The notes: generated from the sequence alone by a model not told the origin. Shown: positions 10,126-20,797, counted from the stretch's first letter. The stretch is DNA of 64,000 nt from Epiperipatus broadwayi (GCA_028023455.1 JAQFVV010012416.1:4011594-4075593); one strand, 5' to 3'. Numbers and translations: made by a program.

Positions 10126-11160
10126 AAAGTTTATTTATAAATCTTAATTTAAATAATGCATCATCAAAATTTTGCACATAATTTGAAGACAAAATGACCA
10201 TAAATTATATTCTGTTATTATATTAATACATGACTTTCAGTAGCAAATTCTATCTATTCTACTCTAGTTTTACTATCTACCAGAAGATTGAATAATAACT
10301 AAAATACTAGATGGTAGATTTTATTAAATCCATTTCCAGAATTAATCTCTTTATATTTATAGATTATTTCATGGCTTAAAACTTTAATCAATGAGAAGCT
10401 CTGATGTTAATATAATGTGACTGCTGGATAAAAATTGTAGTAGGTTCAAAATATTCAGGTACACTAGATACAAGTCAAAGCTCTTCACTGACAAATATAA
10501 ATTAGTATAGAGGTATAGAGATATATACTGAGAAACAAGAGATGGCAGTGCTGAAGTAGAATAAACTGACTTGTGCTGACATACTGCTTTCTTTCTGCTA
10601 AATAAGTTAAAGTTTATATATTTTTTGTGAATATTAATAGACAATTGTATTAGTACAAAAATTGTGTGCTTACTGTTTGGACATAGAGAGAAAATTGAAG
10701 TCAAGAGAGATAGATTTAATTCGATTTGGAAAGATTGGAAATAATATTGATAACATTTGGAAAGTGTTTTGTTACGCCATTTTAAATATAGAAGTAAAAA
10801 AAATTTTTTTCTGTTGTGAGGATGTTAAGGTAAGGAGGCTTTATAACTAAGTTGTACATAAGATTAGTTGTTTTTAATAATTTTGATACTAAAGAATTTT
10901 TTAATTTAAGAAAAGAAGTGATTTATTTAAGAAAGATAATGTTTTGAGGCCTAAATGCTTATCGATTATCATTGACAGAAAGTAAAGTTTTTCTCCTTTT
11001 GTATAAAGGGGTTTGAAGAGTAGGACAGAAAGTGTAAAGTTAAATATAGAATAGAAGATTTTGAAAAATAAGGAATGCGAATTGTATTTGTATCCCACAA
11101 TGCATATATATATATATATATATTGTTATACTTAATGTTTTCACGGTTATATGATGTAGA
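10126..11160. other. no recognised gene
   Basis: Short overlapping frames on both strands (for example near 10,384-10,704) have no family resemblance. An AT dinucleotide run lies at 11,106-11,122. Confidence 0.35.
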
Positions 11161-11275
11161 TAAATTATAAGTTTTTGGGATGTACCGTGTCTTATTTTCC
11201 ATTGAGCACAGATATTTCGACAGAATAGCAACCACCATTTTCAAGGTTAACTTTTGAAAGAAAAACCATTAGATC

Positions 11276-11569
11276 TTAACAAATAACGTGACTGTGGTGA
11301 GATGAGAAATGAGATTCCAGTTCAGCATTCACAATATGAGGCTTATCAAAATGTTTATTTTCCTCAGTATTTTTACCTGTTAATTTTAAGTTAATATTGG
11401 ATAAAAAGAGAGGTTTCCACATAGCTGGAATACATTGTGCTTCATCAGTTCTATTTAAACTAGTAGGTCTCTTTAATATTTCAATTGACTCTCTCATGGT
11501 TCTTAAATCATATCTTTCCAAATTAGCAAGTAGTTTTGTATTGTCAAAATTAGGTTTGTGACCAGTTTC
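11276..11569 (-). pseudogene. GIY-YIG C-terminal segment of a Penelope-like element (left arm)
   Basis: The frame is open from about 11,569 to the stop at 11,276 and reads ETGHKPNFDNTKLL, then RYDLRTMRESIEILKR, LNRTDEAQ and MWKPLF. The order ETGH, IL..., R...E-x-I-E-I-x-K, LNR-D-x, W-x-P-L matches the C-terminal part of the GIY-YIG nuclease of Penelope-like elements, which nicks target DNA for reverse transcription. The GIY and YIG motifs themselves and the whole reverse transcriptase are missing, because the copy begins at the palindrome centre. It is a 5'-truncated fragment, not an active gene. The right-arm copy at 11,699 differs by a few substitutions. Confidence 0.65.
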
Positions 11570-11580
11570 TAAATAATTTA

Positions 11581-11816
11581 GAAACTGGTCACAAACCTAA
11601 TTTTGACAATACAAAACTACTTGCTAATTTGAAAAGATATGATTTAAGAACCATGAGAGAGTCAATTGAAATATTAAAGAGACCTACTAGTTTAAATAGA
11701 AACTGGTCACAAACCTAATTTTGACAATACAAAACTACTTGCTAATTTGGAAAGATATGATTTAAGAACCATGAGAGAGTCAATTGAAATATTAAAGAGA
11801 CCTACTAGTTTAAATA
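11581..11816 (+). repeat. 118 bp tandem duplication inside the Penelope-like right arm
   Basis: Two consecutive units, each starting GAAACTGGTCACAAACC, are nearly identical (one G/A difference seen near the AATTTGG/AATTTGA site). The unit is not a multiple of three (118 bp), so the first unit is out of frame with the following full segment. The near identity indicates that the duplication is recent. Confidence 0.85.
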
Positions 11817-12022
11817 GAACTGATGAAGCACAACGTATTCCAGCTATGTGGAAACCTCTCTTTTTATTCAATATTAACTTAAAATTAACAAGTAAAAATA
11901 CTGAGGAAAATAAACATTTTGATAAGCCTCATATTGTGAATGCTGAACTGGAATCTCATTTCTCATCTCGCACACAGTCATGTTATTTGTTAAGATCTAA
12001 CGGTTTTTCTTTCAAAAGTTAA
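11699..12022 (+). pseudogene. GIY-YIG C-terminal segment of a Penelope-like element (right arm)
   Basis: Same polypeptide as the minus-strand copy at 11,276, again starting ETGHKPNFDN and passing RYDLRTMRESIEILKR and LNRTDEAQRIP. It ends about 20 residues later than the left-arm copy because of differences after a HFSSR-like segment, and stops with TAA at 12,020. The GIY and YIG N-terminal motifs are absent. The two copies flank the palindrome centre and so come from one event followed by divergence. Confidence 0.65.
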
Positions 12023-12104
12023 CCTTGAAAATGGCGGTTGCTATTCCGTCAAAATATCGGCACTCAATGGAAAATAAGACACGGTACATCCCAAAAACTT
12101 ATAA

Positions 12105-13080
12105 TATATATATATTGTGCCATTACAATTTGGTCACTAGCCAAATTTATAGTAATGTGCATGTAGAAAAGGTAAACCAAAAATCATCATCACAATTTTA
12201 TATAATCATAAAAGAAGCTGTAGGGCATCCAAGTTCAAACCCTTCCAGATCAAAATTTCAAAAGCTTTAAACAGAAAGAATGGGACAACAATTATATGCT
12301 TTATTTGTGTGTGTGTTGATAGAAAGGTAATACACACATTTAAACTATTTAATATTTAAATTTCCTGTTAAAAAGCAAAGTTATAATGCATACATATAGG
12401 CAATGTATGTGTAAATTATTTTATTGTTGTATATTTCAAATATTAAACATTTTAACTTTCTTTAAAACTAACCTATGCTTGATCAATTTTAATGTCTTAT
12501 TCTATACTTTTATTTTGCTTTTCTTTAATTATAAGTGGGATTTAAAAGTTACAGATTTAATTAAATAATTGGTTTATAATTCCTAGGCTAGCAATCATAT
12601 TATTTAAGGTTAGTTTATGAATGATTTGAAAGAATGCAGGATGTGTGTACATTACATACAAAATTTTACATTTCCTAAATATTGAAAGAAAAGGAAGTAT
12701 TAAATCTGTCAAATTATTTTTTTTTGTACAATTTTTTTTGTTAAAAGAGGAAATCTGTTTAATCAGATATCGATCTTTGTAGCAATTTTTTTTTTGTAAA
12801 TGATTGTTTCACTTTGGAAGCTTATCATGAGTCAGAACTATAATTTTTGAAATTGTCTTATCAAGATCTAAAGAAGGAAGCTCAAAGATTTGAAGTGTTA
12901 CCTGGATGTTAAAAAGAAAAAAAAAAAACAAAAGAAAGGAAATAAGAATTGAGTCTATTTTTTTTTTAAAACAAAAGTGTCTGGAAAAAGGATTAAACTT
13001 TTCAGTTGAAAAATACTTTGGTTGAAAATAAATTAGAGATCTAATTAAAACAAATTTGTCCAAAAATAGCAAGTGATGCT
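12105..13080. other. no recognised gene
   Basis: AT-rich sequence with homopolymer runs. The minus-strand frame at 12,809-13,072 is Phe/Leu-rich and looks fortuitous. Confidence 0.35.
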
Positions 13081-13083
13081 ATC

Positions 13084-13153
13084 TCTGATTGGTTAAGGTA
13101 GCTAAAAATTGGATATAAAAAGCTGTCTTGGATTATTATTGTGATTGATTCAG
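13084..13153 (+). promoter_or_regulatory. candidate core promoter (CCAAT box plus TATA box)
   Basis: CTGATTGGTTA (13,085-13,095) is a strong inverted CCAAT/NF-Y site, followed by GATATAAAAAGC with TATAAAAAG at 13,114-13,122. A TTCAGATT Inr-like site starts 36 bp after the TATA box begins, a little far from ideal. The downstream 600 bp is less AT-rich than its surroundings but shows no long ORF, so any transcript would start with non-coding sequence or an LTR-like leader. Confidence 0.3.
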
Positions 13154-14350
13154 ATTATTAAACTATCAAATTTGAATGTTGAAAATATAAGAAATGGCGG
13201 GCTAGAAAAATTATATGTATATTCCATTTGCCGGACCATCTGGAGGAAGCTGCACATCACATAGGAAAGAAAAGATGTGTCTAAAATAATATTCTACACC
13301 TTTCAACTGACCAGATAAATAAGATGTTTTTAATAGAAGGAAGGAAGCATTGACCTGCATTCAAAGAAGATGAATTAATCTACTGAGAAGTATTAATCAT
13401 CAAGTCCAATTAATTGTTACAACAACTGATTTCAAACTCAAGAAAATTTACAAATGGGAAAACAACTGCTGTATTTCATCCACATGCTTGACAGGAGAAG
13501 AAGAAAAATTAATATAATGATTTCCCAATTATCCACTAAAGCAAATAACCTCAATAGAGTCACCATCATCAAATAGTTATCCACCTCAAGAAAGAGATTG
13601 TTCCCAGTAAAACGGAAATGGTAGCTGAGAAATATAAACATTATACAAGACAAGTTTGAACCCTTGGAAATTCGCCACAAACAAAAGATCGGTAATATGA
13701 CTTTTATATCTATTTTCTTTATGATATCAGTCTTAATAAACATTTTAGCAATAAAGTGGTATATTTTATTTAAAGAACTTTTAAAGACTATTCAGATCGA
13801 TTAAAACAAGAATGTCTTACCAATAATAACTTTGAGCTTCATAAATGATCTTGAATGTATGAAAATTATTTGTTTATTAATTTTACAATATTAATGTGTA
13901 AAACAATTTTTATTTTTTTTTTATGGTATTATGATTTTAGTTTTAACTAATATATTATTATTTTGGTTTTAAATAATATTTTGTTATCATGGGATAAAAC
14001 ACGCACATACATAGTGATATTTTATATGTGTATAATTGTGAGTGAATAATGAGTAGTATTAGAATATTGGATTATTTTGTTTCAAGTTAAGTATAGATTT
14101 CAGCGCTTGGAAGGGAGGGGGAGAAAATAATTTAAAACTTTTTCTAAAACTTGCTCTTTCAATTTTACTAACATTTTTTTTTACATTCTATTTACATGTT
14201 GGATTTTAAAGTATGTGTGCCAATGAGCAGATAATATTTTTTTTTAAATGCTTTTCTCATGGAGTGAAAATCATGGTCAATGTGACGTCCAACTTAATAC
14301 AAAATACATTTGAAGGGAAAGGGGGAAGAATTTAAAATTAATCTGAGGAT
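13154..14350. other. no recognised gene
   Basis: From 13,200 to 13,700 base composition is more balanced, and a minus-strand frame at 13,438-13,743 is open, but no domain is recognisable. It could be a non-coding exon or old LTR downstream of the candidate promoter. From 13,760 onward it is AT-rich filler. Confidence 0.3.
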
Positions 14351-15010
14351 TGTTATATAATCAATTATTATTATTATTATTATGTCAATTTTCATATTTA
14401 TCTAGAAATTTTTATGTATACGTTAGAAATGTAGTAATAAATATTAGTTTGTTTTATTAAACGAGGCGTATATATTTCATTAATTGTAGTCTTTGTTAAG
14501 TGTGATTATTCATCATCATCAATGGTTGAATATTAGTTATTTAAGATATAAGTAAATATGCTAAAATTAAGCAATAATTATGAATTTCTTTATAAAAATT
14601 AGTTTTATGTTTAGGCTTAGTCCTAGAGCTGTAATTGAAACCCTTCTCATTATCGTTATTATTATCATCATCATCATCGTCATCAACGTTTTAATTAATG
14701 AGCTGTTTAACTGTTTAAAGGCCATAAATAAATATTGATTTTATAATATTTAGTGATTTCTAGTATTATTATAACCACATCCCATCATCTATTTCATGCA
14801 AGGATGAGTGAATTGCCATCCTAAATTAGTTATATATAATCTGAGCTAGTGAACTTATAAAAATATTGAAACACATTTGTTATGTTAAGATCTGAGAAAT
14901 GATTTATGTTCAATGAACTCCACTGTGGTTTAAAGATGTTTTACTTTTACCTAACTATTAGTGCTTCTAGTGATAAGGCTCAAAAAGCAAAATCTCTCAT
15001 TTTTTAGAAA
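14351..15010. repeat. AT-rich sequence with small trinucleotide repeats
   Basis: Short ATT runs near 14,368-14,382 and ATC runs near 14,664-14,683. No gene recognised. Confidence 0.5.
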
Positions 15011-15013
15011 TAA

Positions 15014-15105
15014 AGTACCAAAAAGGGATTCAAACCCGGTACATGTGAAAGGTTATCAGATATAACCGTGTCTAGATTCAGATAATCTAGTGGCGCCCTG
15101 CTAGA
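15014..15105 (-). repeat. possible tRNA-related SINE fragment
   Basis: On the minus strand GGTCTAGCAGGG resembles a box A region and GGTTTGAATCCC at 15,036-15,025 is a near-consensus box B. Short complementary ends GGTAC/GTACC bracket the T-arm-like part. There is no clear anticodon and no target duplication. Confidence 0.3.
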
Positions 15106-15498
15106 CCATATTCACTTAGTATTTGTGTAAACATGCACTTAACATCAAACCAAGAAATGAAAGGGGATAAGATCTACTGCCTGTATACCTGAGTTATATT
15201 TTATTGAATTACCAGTGTACTCACTTCACATGTTTTCATATAATACACTGGTTATTAATACATTGCTCATAATTTCCCCATAATTCTTGATATTTGAACT
15301 CCTTCACTTATATGGTAATATTTATCTTTTTTTTTTGATTCATTTTAATAGGTTACAATATATATATAATGGTCAGAAAGAAATTAGGCATGCTGTGGTA
15401 GAGTGTATTGTATGTGATGGGTTTATCATTTGAAATGCTTAAATAAAACTAGGAAGGATGTAACAGATTTATGGTTCTATAGATAGTATGTAAATGTT

Positions 15499-15762
15499 AT
15501 GAAAGAGGTGAAAAAGTGGTTTCTAAATGTAGATAGTTTAAAGAGAAAGTCAAGAGAAATGAAGCAAGGTGTAGCCAAGAAAGATAGGATAGATATGGAT
15601 GAAAAAATAAGTAGTGCAAAGGAGATGGTTAGTCAAAGAATAAGCAAGATAGAGGAAGATGTAAAGGATGTAGAAGCAAAATTAAAATCATTAAAGATGA
15701 AGTGTGAGCAGATAAAGGAATTATTAAATAGGAATGATATGGAAGAAATAGTTAAGAAGTAG
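15499..15762 (+). pseudogene. retrotransposon ORF1 N-terminal coiled coil
   Basis: 87 codons rich in Lys/Glu with heptad-like spacing, for example MVSQRISKIEEDVKDVEAKL and LKMKCEQIKELL. This is the kind of coiled coil that lets ORF1 proteins multimerise. The frame ends at TAG (15,760-15,762) and the same frame continues at once with MEENVID into the esterase, so the stop is probably a CAG-to-TAG change inside one original ORF1. The true start is uncertain. MKEVKKWF at 15,499 is the first methionine in the open stretch. Confidence 0.6.
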
Positions 15763-16309
15763 ATGGAAGAGAATGTTATAGATAAAATAGGGAAAGTAAA
15801 CTATGAGACAGTATTGATAGGAGATTCACTAATTAGAGAATATAGAAATATAATTGCAAGGGAAAATAGAAACAGGTATGTAAGAATATGTCTGCCTGGA
15901 AGGAGAATTAGGAATTACAAATAAAGTAAAGAAGCAAGGGAATGGAAATTTGTATATTATGGTAGGGACTAATAATATGTGAGATCCATCAGAGAGAGTA
16001 ATGTATGAATACATAGAATTGATTAGTAATTTGAGTAATATTAAAGAAAGAGTAGGAATAGTTGGATTATTACCAGGATTTGACAATAGATATATGTTAG
16101 GTAGGGCATGTTCTATAAATGAGAGATTGGAAAAATTGTGTGAGAGAAATGATGTTATGTTTGTGAATGTGTGGAATTTTTTTATTAGTAAGTGGGAGTT
16201 ATATAATAAAGATGGATTGCATATAGCAAAACAAGGAAGCAAAGTTTTACGGAGTTTGATTTATAAAGAATATAATTCAGGAAACTTACAAAGGGAGATG
16301 GGATTTTAA
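15763..16309 (+). pseudogene. retrotransposon ORF1 SGNH/GDSL esterase domain
   Basis: Begins MEENVIDKI. Block I is VLIGDSLIREY, with the nucleophile serine at 15,826-15,828. Block III is MVGTNNM, and block V is KDGLHIAKQGSKVL, with the Asp/His pair of the catalytic triad. All key residues survive, but a frameshift after ICLPGRRI and a TGA directly after GTNNM (probably a former TGG) break it. The product would be a hydrolase of the GDSL family. In CR1/L2-type elements this ORF1 esterase has an unresolved role in retrotransposition, perhaps at membranes. The domain ends at 16,309, about 200 bp before recognisable endonuclease sequence. Confidence 0.75.
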
Positions 16310-16504
16310 ATTGCAGCATTATCAGAAGGAGAAGAATGGATGGGATGTAAAAAATAAACAAAGGATAGCTGATTTAGATATAAATGTAGATGTGTAGAGG
16401 GAATGGGTTTGTAAAATTAATACTAACAAGTTATTTATAAATGTAATGGAGACCAAAGAGTCAAAAGAATGTTTAAAAGAGTAGTTATAAAAGAAGAAAT
16501 TGTT

Positions 16505-17310
16505 AAAATTTGGATATTTGAATATGAAAAATGATAAGAGATCAGAATAGTGACTGGAATTAAAGCAGTTAAAAATGGAAAGCTTGAGGTACTAGCAGTA
16601 ATGGAAACACTTCTAAGAGAAGAAGAAGAACATATACTGGAAGACTTGGTATGGAAGGGTCTGAAGAAAAAAGAAAAAATGGGTGGTAATATAGGAGTTA
16701 TTTCAAAAAAATATTTAAATACTGTTAAATGCCAAGAACATTTGTGGTTTGAGATAAGGTTAGGAAGACAATAATGAATGGTGACTATAATATATATAGT
16801 TCACTGAAGATAGTAAAACTATAATGGAGTGGAATAGTAGCAAATATAAATGCCTAGTTAAGGATATACAGAGTTTCAAAAAGAAGGGGAAGAGAATAAT
16901 GTTTGTAGATGATATGAAAGGGAATATTGAAGAAATTGATGATAATAAGAATGGACAGCTTTTGAAGGATTTTTGTCAGAGAGTGAATTTGAGCATTGGA
17001 AATTTATCAAATATTTATCAGAGATAATACATCGAGAAATAATATATTTCACATAATAGATTATGCATTAGTAGAAAAAGAAGGAATTAATAAAATATAA
17101 AAAATTGAAGTGTTTGATAATGAAGAGAGAGTATGTAATAGTGATCATAATTTTTTTACAATGGAAATAGTTAGTAATGTGATGGAAAATAATAATAAAA
17201 ATAGAAAGAACAGTGACAAATATGAATGGAGAATGAATGATAAGAATAAATTAGAAGAATATAAAATAAAAGTTGAAGAAATGATGAAAGAGTTGGTTGG
17301 AGATTAATAT
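16505..17310 (+). pseudogene. retrotransposon apurinic-type endonuclease domain
   Basis: Pieces in three frames follow the exonuclease-endonuclease-phosphatase order: LKFGYLNMKN near 16,507, LEVLAVMETLLREEEEHILE with the metal-binding Glu of the AVTET-type motif (16,580-16,640), GGNIGVISKK (16,683), EHLWFEIRL, then RIMFVDDMKGNIEE as a degraded GDFN-type motif (16,880-16,930), QLLKDFCQRVNLSIGN, IDYALVEK (about 17,055) and SDHNFFTMEI with the SDH motif (17,140). This enzyme nicks target DNA to prime reverse transcription. Several frameshifts and stops are present, and the Gly and Asn of GDFN are changed, so it is dead. Confidence 0.7.
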
Positions 17311-17446
17311 AAGAACCAGGATGAAGTAGAAAACATGGAAAATAGGGTTTTTATTCAGAAGAAAAGTAATAGAAAAGTGAGTGTTAGTAAAGAGAGGGAA
17401 AATGCATACAGAGAATATAAGTATGCTGTTAAGAACAAAGAAAATA

Positions 17447-18668
17447 AACTCATCAACACTCCATTAACACTTTAAGCAAATAATTTTTCGTCAGATATAC
17501 AACATAAAAAAAATAGACAAATATTATATCAATACAACCAAAATTCTTATTCTTCATATTCTCATATAAAATTATAATAAAACAAAATATTATAAAGCAA
17601 AAGCAACTCAATCCAAAAACTTTTTAAACAAAATTTTTTTTCCAAATCTTTTTAAAACCCAAAACATAAAAACTAAACTATAAAAAATTAATAATAATAA
17701 AAAAATAATAAAAACAATAACAAAAAAATTAATAATAAAAATTTCTTTAAAATTATTTTAAAATTATTTTTTAAGATTACAAGCAAATAAATGTATTAAA
17801 ACAATTCAAATTTTATCATCAAACCATTAAAAACAAAATCCTTAAAATCCATTAAAACATTAATCTAAAAATTAATACCAAAAATTATCATTTTTGACAT
17901 AATTAATTACATATATAAGACCAAAAGCCCAAAATTAAAAATTAAAATTAAAAAATAAACTTAAAAATAAAAATTAAAAAATCAAAACAAAATGTTAAAA
18001 ATCAAAAACAATAAACTAAAATCATTTTTTCCCCCTTTTTTACACTCCAATTTATACCCTACTTACTTCATTTTATACCTTCAAACCATCCCCTCAATTC
18101 CCTTCCTCATATATACTCTAATACTCCCTACCATCTTTACTTATTTAACTACCATCTTATAACATTTAATATCAATACAAACTTAACTATTTCTACCTTA
18201 ACTTTCCTTCTACCTTCACCTTTCCTCTATCTTTTTTCTTATTAACTACTTCCCAACTTCCTTTCTTTTCCCATCACCTAGCTTCCTCTATTAACCACTT
18301 CTATTATTTAATTACCCTAAATTTTAATTCTTTACCCTATTAAGCTTTACATTTCCCCTCACTTTAATCATCCTAAACTTTTCTACTGTTTAATTTCACA
18401 CTACTAAAGTTCTTATCCCTTTTTTTCTATTAATACTAGGCCTTATTCTCTTAATTAACAATGATTCTCTTATCTTCTTGTCCCTTCTACTATTTGCATA
18501 ACTAATCATTTTTATACTTTCCTTCTCCAAATCATGCCCTATCTCCATCATATGCACAAATACCGGTGAACTTTTTTCATGCCTATGTTGCCTCAGCCTT
18601 GTATATATAGAGTTCTTTGTCTCACCCACATATTTATTTCTAACTCCCTTATCCCTACACTTTTTACG
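17447..18668 (-). mobile_element. antisense insertion carrying a GIY-YIG domain (Penelope-like candidate)
   Basis: The plus strand abruptly switches from C-poor to G-poor here and back again, and the interrupted retrotransposon resumes after it. On the minus strand a GIY-YIG-like frame (18,656-18,396) is followed by about 950 bp without coding content. The LINE coding sequence resumes at about 18,669. Boundaries are good to about 10 bases. A short AAAATAA-type repeat at both junctions might be a target duplication. No reverse transcriptase is included, so the insert is 5'-truncated. Confidence 0.6.
18396..18656 (-). pseudogene. GIY-YIG nuclease-like fragment
   Basis: The minus-strand frame reads KYVGETKNSIYTRLRQH, then HMMEIGHDLEKES, RRDKKIRESLLIKRIRPSIN and RKKGIRTLV. 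The sequence Y-V-G-E-T-x-x-x-[IL]-x-x-R-[LI]-x-x-H matches the YIG half of GIY-YIG nucleases, and H...GH...RE-x-L-x-I-K-x... matches the C-terminal half found in Penelope-like elements. A cysteine before the motif (QRKKCRDKG) may be part of the zinc cluster seen in some families, but only one Cys is visible. The segment is about 85 residues, near the usual size of this domain. It differs clearly from the GIY-YIG copies at 11.3-12.0 kb, so at least two families are present. No upstream polymerase is attached. Confidence 0.6.
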
Positions 18669-18879
18669 CTGTCATAAAATAAGAAAAATGTTAATATTAA
18701 ATGGGTAGAGTATTTTAAAAAAAGAAGTTGCTAAAATAGATAATTGTATAGAGAGAATGAAATTAAATAGTAAATTGTTGTAGGATATTAATAAAAGTGG
18801 AAGAGATGGAAAGTAAAAAAAATTGAAAATACATTAAAAGAAGGAATGTAGAGTAGAGATAGTATTACTAGATGATGAG

Positions 18880-19941
18880 GGAATAGAGTGTAGCTCTAGA
18901 GAAGAATTAGAGACAATCTTAAATAAGTATGTAATGGATATAGAAAAGATGTTAGATGTGAAGGACAGAATGATAACAAACATAAAAGCATATAATAATA
19001 AAAATATTAGGTTTACAGAAAATGAACTAAATAAGGCAAGAAAGAAATTGAAAAGTGGAAAGGCAAGAGGTTTAGATGGATGGGCAGCAAAGATGGTAAT
19101 AAATTTAGGACATAGGGAAAAATTAATCCTATTATCATGTTTTAATAAGATGGTACAGAAGAGGGATTTTTTGGATAGTTGGAGTAATACAAGAGTAAAG
19201 CTACTATTTAAAGAGAAGGGTAAGGATCATAGAAAGTTAAGGAATTATAGATCAATAGTGGTAACATCAGCATTATATAAAGTTTTCACATATATGGTGG
19301 CTGGAAGAGTTGAAAAATGGATGCAAGAAAATAATGTAAATGAGAGAAATGCAAGGAGATTTTCTATTGTATAGGCATATAGGAGGTAGTTTATTTATAG
19401 TTACACACGTTTTAGATATGAGTAGGAATACAGGTAAACAGTTATATATGTTTTTATAGATATAAAGAAGGCATATGATAGAGTAAATAGAAATAGATTA
19501 TGTATAAGTTTAGTAAATTTGGGAATGGATGGAGCTTTAGTGAATCTTATTAAGAGATTGTATGAAAATAATTACTATGCGTATCAATGAGGGAATATAG
19601 AATCGGTTAAAGTTAAAAATGAGATGGGACTAAGGCAAAGATATTCTATGTCACCTATTTTGTTTTTGTCGCATTTGGGAGAAATTGAGAGAGCAATAGA
19701 AAGACTAGGAAGAGGAGTAGAGATATCAGTATTAGATGGCAAGGGATTATATACATTATCAGGTCTTTTATTTGCAGATGATGCCTTTTTGTGCACAGAA
19801 ATAAGGGAAAATATGGAAGTTATGCTGAGGACATGTGCAAGAATGGGTAAAGAGATGATTAAATTAATTGAAGAAAAATCAAAAGTAATGATGATTAATA
19901 CTGGGAAAGAGAAGACAAAGAATTTTTATTGGAGAATATAA
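18880..19941 (+). pseudogene. retrotransposon reverse transcriptase core
   Basis: A 146-codon frame (18,934-19,374) carries FTENELNKARKKLKSGKARG, LDGWAAKM and KLRNYRSIVVTSALYKVF, typical of the fingers of non-LTR reverse transcriptases. After a frameshift comes motif A, FIDIKKAYDRV, with the first catalytic Asp at 19,459-19,461. A TGA (former CGA?) near 19,588 precedes motif B-like GLRQRYSMSPILF (19,627) and motif C LFADDAFL, with the two catalytic aspartates at 19,777-19,782. All three catalytic Asp residues are present, but stops and frameshifts abolish function. The frame ends at 19,941. Confidence 0.8.
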
Positions 19942-20797
19942 AGTTAAGTGTGGTGAATAGGTATACTCATTTGAGAATCATCTTAAGTAATCAAAGAGAT
20001 TGTTTGGATGAATGGGAGAAAAAATTGATAAATGAATCGGAGAAAATAAAAGATTGATAAAAAATTAACAGTGTTTGATATAATAAATATGATGTAGCTA
20101 GAATTGTTTGGAAGGGAAAGGCAGTAGCAGGGTTAACATATGGTATTAATGCTTTATGTGTTTAGTACAAAGAGAAGTAGAAAGACATGCATTAGATGCA
20201 GATATGTGGATGGCAAAGGAGGCAATTCAAGGAGAAATGGGATGGTCAAGTTTTTATATGAGAGACACAAAAAGCAAAATAAAAATGTTTGGTAGACTGC
20301 AGTTTATAGATAATGAGAAAATAGACAAAATAGTATTTAATTGATTTATGAGTAAAGGGCAGGCAATAGATGGGGAAGAAAAGTAGTACAGTAAGCAGAA
20401 GATTTGGATAAAGAATTTATGTCAGTATACTTATACAAAAGGTGGGATGATTGTTTTAGAAAAATTGTTGAGTGATATAGTGCCAAGGAATGGGATAGAA
20501 GAATAGATGCATTAATAAAGAATATGGATTAGGAGAAATGGAGAACTGATATCAAAAGTAAAAAGTGTTTAAATATATATAGAGGTGAACAATAGTGGGT
20601 GCAAGTTAATTTATGATAATAGCAAGGAAAGTAGTTTACTGTTTAAGGCTCAAACAGGATCATTAGTAACAAGGGAATATACACGTAAATGGAAAAATAT
20701 GGGTTATTTAGTTTGCAAGATATGTAAGGAATGCAGAGAAAATATTAGGCATCAGTTAATTGAGTGTAATGCCTGCAAACAGAAAGAATACAAATAG
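19942..20797 (+). pseudogene. retrotransposon RT thumb/connection and C-terminal zinc-like motif
   Basis: Follows motif C in changing frames: NRYTHLRIILSNQRD resembles the YLG-type post-motif D segment. AGLTYGINALCV, REVERHALDADMWMAKEA and GEMGWSSFYMRDTKSKI are typical of the region after the palm in several non-LTR clades. It ends with VCKICKECRENIRHQLIEC, a C-x2-C...H...C-type zinc-like motif near the C-terminus, and a TAG at 20,795-20,797. At least three frameshifts or stops are present. Confidence 0.65.

Larger units (their letters stand above)
11166..12104. mobile_element. Penelope-like element 3' ends in head-to-head inverted repeat
   Basis: Two copies of the same 3' end face away from each other around position 11,575. 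Arms of more than 400 bp carry a GIY-YIG C-terminal coding segment, then a CTTTTGAAAG region and a shared tail with CAATGGAAAATAAGACACGG and GGTACATCCC-AAAAACTTATA. The central 110 bp is an almost perfect palindrome. The right half also holds a 118 bp tandem duplication. Inverted and tandem arrangements are characteristic of Penelope-like elements, and the domain supports that call. Confidence 0.7.

Noticed and set aside
11785-11830. CTGATGA within the Penelope-like coding segment as a hammerhead
   Set aside because: It encodes TDE in the LNRTDEAQ motif, and no GAAA box follows at a suitable distance.
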